A DNA stretch of 64,000 nucleotides from Leptofilum sp965223285 (lineage in GTDB: Bacteria > Chloroflexota > Anaerolineae > Promineifilales > Promineifilaceae): contig NZ_OZ244997.1 of the NCBI RefSeq assembly GCF_965223285.1, positions 4,650,001-4,714,000 on the forward strand. Reading direction: 5' to 3'. Below, one piece after another: positions 61,375 to 64,000 of the stretch. The notes under the pieces are model-generated. The model saw only the letters and a program-made list of their open reading frames with translations, ran no database searches and was not told the origin of the DNA. Position 1 is the stretch's first letter. The number at the start of each line of letters is the position of its first letter. The position numbers and the translations under genes are program-made.

Positions 61375-63792
61375 TTAGTTGAATTTGACGACGGTGACGC
61401 CAGCACCACCCTCCCCATCTTTACCTTCTTCGATGGATGAGACGTGCTTGTTCTTTTTGAGTGACTTGCGTACGGCCGTTCGTAACTTCCCCGTCCCCTT
61501 ACCATGAATAATCCGCACCCACGGCATCTGCGATAGGTATGCTTGGTCGATAAACGAGGTTAGTTCAGACAATCCTTCTTCCACTCGGCGGCCGCGAATG
61601 TCTAGCTCTACGCCGGGGGAACGAGCCGATACCAACGGTGTTGATTCCATTTCTGGCTCTTCATCTTTGGGACGGCTCTTGAACTCCAAGTCACTCAGCT
61701 TGGCGCGCATTTGCAAACGGCCGACGGCGATCATCGCCTCATATTTAGTGAGGGAGATAATTTCGCCTTCGGTGTTGAGTGCCTTCACTGTTACCTTGTC
61801 GCCAACGGCCAATTGAAGGCGATTGCTGGTGGGTTTGCGTGCTTTGGTTGCCTTAGGAGCAATCTGTTCAACCTCGCCTTCCTCCAGGGCAGCAACATCC
61901 TTGCTCACTTTTTTCAGCTTGTTGATAGACTGGGCATCCCGGATTTGCTTGCGGGCGCGGCGCAGCTCTTCCTCGATGGCCGCGATTTTTTGGCGCGCCT
62001 CTTCTTGCGCCTCGGCCAGCACCGCTTCGCGCTCTTCCTCAAGCTGCTCTAGCTGCCGCGCTAGGGCATCCTTTTCATCTTCTAGCTGGCGGCGGATGAG
62101 CCGCGCGGCCGCTTCTTCTGAGGAGATTTTGTCCCGTAGATCGTAAATGGCGTCCAGCAGATTTTCGGCCTCGTTACTGCCTGCCCCGGTGAGCTTCATG
62201 GCGTCGTCCAGAATGGTTTCATCCAACCCCAGCCGCCTGGCAATGGCAAAAGCGTTGGACTTGCCCGGAATGCCAATCGCCATTTCGTAGGTGGGGGAGA
62301 GCGTTTCCACGTCGAACAGCATGGAGGCGTTGGTGGCCCCGCGCTGCTGGTCAGCGTACAGTTTTAGCTCTGGGTAATGGGTGGCGATAAAGGTGGTGGC
62401 ACCTTTGTCACGCAAGAAGTTGGTGACGGATTGCGCCAACGCCGCACCTTCTGTCGGGTCCGTGCCAGAACCAAGCTCATCCAGCAGCACCAATGAGCGG
62501 TCATCCACCCGCGACAAAATGCGAATAATGTTGGTCATGTGGGCCGAAAAGGTGGAGAGGCTTTGTTCAATCGATTGCTCATCGCCGATGTCGGCGAACA
62601 CATCTTCAAAAACGGTGAGCCTAGCTTCGATGGCGGGCAGGTGCATCCCGGATTGGGCCATCAGCACCATGAGGCCAGTGGTTTTGAGGCTGACGGTTTT
62701 ACCGCCGGTGTTTGGCCCGGTGATGAGGACGGTAAATGTGTCGTCGTCCAGCGTCAGGTCGGTGGGGATAACATCATGGGGGGGCAGCAAGGGGTGGCGT
62801 GCGCTACGAATCCAGATGGTGCTGCCAGGGTGCAGGTTGCGCGGTGGGGGTGTCCATTTGGCGCGTTCGTTGGCGTGTTTGGGCGGCTTAGGTTGTTCAA
62901 ATTCGCGCCACTCTACAAATTGGGGCGGCACGCCTTTGATGATGGCGGCGTATTTGGCGCGGGCGAAAATCAAGTCCAGCTCGGCCATGCGCTCCACAAT
63001 GCGAATGATGCGGTCGGCGACGTCGGCCACTTTGGCGGACAGTTCGGCCAGGATGCGCTCGATTTCGGCTTGCTCGCTCATTTGCAGGCCGCGATATTCG
63101 TTGTTGAGGTCTACGGTAGCCATCGGCTCTACCCAGACGGTGGCGCCGCTGCCGCTTTGGTCATGCACGATGCCTTTGATGCGCCCTTTGGCGTCGGTTT
63201 TGACGGGTACGACGTAACGGCCGCTTCGCATGGAGATGAGTGGCTCTTGCAGCCACTGGTTTTGGCTGGAGTTGAGTAAGCGCTGGAGTTTGTCTTGGAT
63301 ACGGCCGTGTACCGACCGCAGATCAGACCGAATTTTGCCTAGCTTGCTGCTGGCACTGTCCAGCACCTCACCCTTTTCATCAATGGTGCTACTGATAGCG
63401 TCTACCAGGCCGGGTGCTTCCTCCACGAGTTCGGCAATGACAGCCAGGGTGGAGAACTCATCTTCCACTTTGAGCAACTGACGCTTGAGCGTGCGGGCGG
63501 CAATGAGCGTGCTGCGAATGTCGAGTAAATCTTCGGCAGGCAGGGTGAAGCCGCGTGTGGAATTTTCTGCCGGGCGGCGCACGTCGCGGGCACCGCCAAT
63601 GGTGATATTGGTGTGGGTGTCTAGCAGTAGGAGGGCTTCGGCCGTTTCTTGCTGCCACTGCTCGGCCAAAATTTGGTCGGTGGTGGGTTGCAGTTTGCGA
63701 GCTAATTCTTCTCCTGCACTAAAGCTGGTGTAGCCAGCCAGAATGTTGAGTACCTTGTGATATTCCAGGGTATGTAATGATTTTGTGTCCAT
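61375..63792 (-). CDS. mutS2: MutS2 DNA-binding ATPase with Smr domain
   Basis: 805 residues from ATG 63792; a GTG at 63816 starts inside a repeat and is not used. Walker A ITGPNTGGKTVSLKT, signature and Walker B (SLVLLDELGSGTDPTEG), a long coiled coil (about 520-640) and a C-terminal Smr nuclease domain (VELDIRGRRVEEGLSELTSF and WVRIIHGKGTGKLR). MutS2 resolves branched DNA and limits recombination, and in some bacteria rescues collided ribosomes. Confidence 0.95.
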   Translation of the reverse strand: MDTKSLHTLEYHKVLNILAGYTSFSAGEELARKLQPTTDQILAEQWQQETAEALLLLDTHTNITIGGARDVRRPAENSTRGFTLPAEDLLDIRSTLIAARTLKRQLLKVEDEFSTLAVIAELVEEAPGLVDAISSTIDEKGEVLDSASSKLGKIRSDLRSVHGRIQDKLQRLLNSSQNQWLQEPLISMRSGRYVVPVKTDAKGRIKGIVHDQSGSGATVWVEPMATVDLNNEYRGLQMSEQAEIERILAELSAKVADVADRIIRIVERMAELDLIFARAKYAAIIKGVPPQFVEWREFEQPKPPKHANERAKWTPPPRNLHPGSTIWIRSARHPLLPPHDVIPTDLTLDDDTFTVLITGPNTGGKTVSLKTTGLMVLMAQSGMHLPAIEARLTVFEDVFADIGDEQSIEQSLSTFSAHMTNIIRILSRVDDRSLVLLDELGSGTDPTEGAALAQSVTNFLRDKGATTFIATHYPELKLYADQQRGATNASMLFDVETLSPTYEMAIGIPGKSNAFAIARRLGLDETILDDAMKLTGAGSNEAENLLDAIYDLRDKISSEEAAARLIRRQLEDEKDALARQLEQLEEEREAVLAEAQEEARQKIAAIEEELRRARKQIRDAQSINKLKKVSKDVAALEEGEVEQIAPKATKARKPTSNRLQLAVGDKVTVKALNTEGEIISLTKYEAMIAVGRLQMRAKLSDLEFKSRPKDEEPEMESTPLVSARSPGVELDIRGRRVEEGLSELTSFIDQAYLSQMPWVRIIHGKGTGKLRTAVRKSLKKNKHVSSIEEGKDGEGGAGVTVVKFN

Positions 63793-63801
63793 TTTTTGTT
63801 T

Positions 63802-63840
63802 GGCCACAGAGGACACAGAGATTTTCTGTGTATTCTGTAG
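63802..63840. repeat. CACAGAG-family repeat ahead of mutS2
   Basis: GGCCACAGAGGACACAGAGA, then a decayed right arm TTCTGTGTATTCTGTAG. Beyond it, to the window end, I see an octamer at 63937-63944 and no gene I can support. Confidence 0.6.
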
Positions 63841-64000
63841 GTTTAGCGACTTGGAAGCACATACCCTCGGGTGTGGTTTTAGCGGGGAATGGTCCGAGTC
63901 GGTTGAATTTTGTTAAGAATATTTGGGTGGGTGGATACGGCCGTTGCGCCTTCGCGCACTCTGGCAATGTGACCCACAAGCAATACAGTTTTATTGACAA

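Larger units (their letters stand above)
162..63944. repeat. Dispersed palindromic octamer ACGGCCGT (about 95 copies)
   Basis: The self-complementary octamer ACGGCCGT, mostly extended to AACGGCCGTT or AAACGGCCGTTTC, recurs from 162-169 to 63937-63944. I counted about 95 perfect copies by eye; random sequence of this size would hold about one. Copies lie in genes on both strands, in intergenic DNA and inside the insertion sequence. In genes it is read in every frame: Thr-Ala-Val, Asn-Gly-Arg, or Arg-Pro. Long gaps are 49978-56356, 6272-10362, 2055-4553, 27907-29578 and 41014-42616. Near-copies such as GCGGCCGT and ACGGCCGA occur between. Coordinates mark the first and last copy. Confidence 0.93.

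Noticed and set aside
1..64000. tRNA, rRNA or CRISPR features
   Set aside because: No cloverleaf with a GGTTCGA-type arm besides tmRNA, no rRNA motif and no regularly spaced direct repeats were found.

Overview
The window is about 64 kb of bacterial chromosome with roughly balanced base composition. Gene content points to a member of the Chloroflexota, probably near the Anaerolineae. The reasons are the Tad pilus set with a receiver-CpaE fusion and no secretin or other outer-membrane genes, the GT-C glycosyltransferases, the GerW-like pair, the ISKra4-type insertion sequence and the many dispersed intergenic hairpins. This assignment is inference from gene content; no rRNA gene is present to confirm it.

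Layout. 0-2.6 kb: two polytopic GT-C type glycosyltransferases, the first cut by the window edge. 2.8-6.3 kb: a DegU/DegS-like two-component pair whose kinase stop codon lies in the target duplication of an ISKra4-like element. 6.5-11.7 kb: a Flp/Tad pilus operon (flp, tadZ with a receiver domain, cpaF, tadB, tadC). 11.7-15.8 kb: comF, hpf, a low-molecular-weight phosphatase, a Nif3-family gene and kbl. 15.8-22.4 kb, mostly minus strand: a beta-CASP nuclease, RNase D, a sugar-nucleotide epimerase, recJ and a small secreted protein. 22.5-32.3 kb: a probable orphan small RNA, proS, a nucleoside phosphorylase, an EamA transporter, rocD with its own leader RNA and palindromes, a low-GC membrane protein, a PstS-like lipoprotein, uppP and tgt. 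32.6-39.1 kb: a large hybrid sensor kinase, then a SAM-I riboswitch with terminator ahead of cystathionine gamma-synthase and aspartate kinase, a methionine-supply unit. 39.3-47.3 kb: an iron region (FbpA-like lipoprotein, ferritin, FbpC- and FbpB-like transporter parts) interrupted by tmRNA, a PQQ-propeller protein and an FAD oxidase. 47.5-49.9 kb: YwiC-like, NnrS-like and cupin genes. 50.1-53.3 kb: an AT-rich two-gene cassette encoding a membrane-anchored CHAT (caspase-like) protease and a protein with a Death-like effector-associated domain. 53.6-63.8 kb, all minus strand: lon, an aldo/keto reductase, a GNAT, two GerW-like proteins, a CPBP protease, a TPR protein, a zinc-ribbon membrane protein and mutS2.

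Two signals cut across the genes. First, the palindromic octamer ACGGCCGT, usually as AACGGCCGTT, occurs about 95 times by my count where about one is expected. It lies on both coding strands and in all three reading frames, so it looks like a DNA-level element comparable to cyanobacterial HIP1. Its longest gap (49978-56356) covers the CHAT cassette and lon. Second, intergenic gaps are filled with at least six families of short inverted repeats.

The best candidate for a little-described system is the CHAT protease plus effector-associated-domain cassette, read as a possible regulated-death or immunity module. The octamer is the best candidate for an undescribed genome-scale element. I see no tRNA or rRNA gene, no CRISPR array, no prophage and no replication origin.
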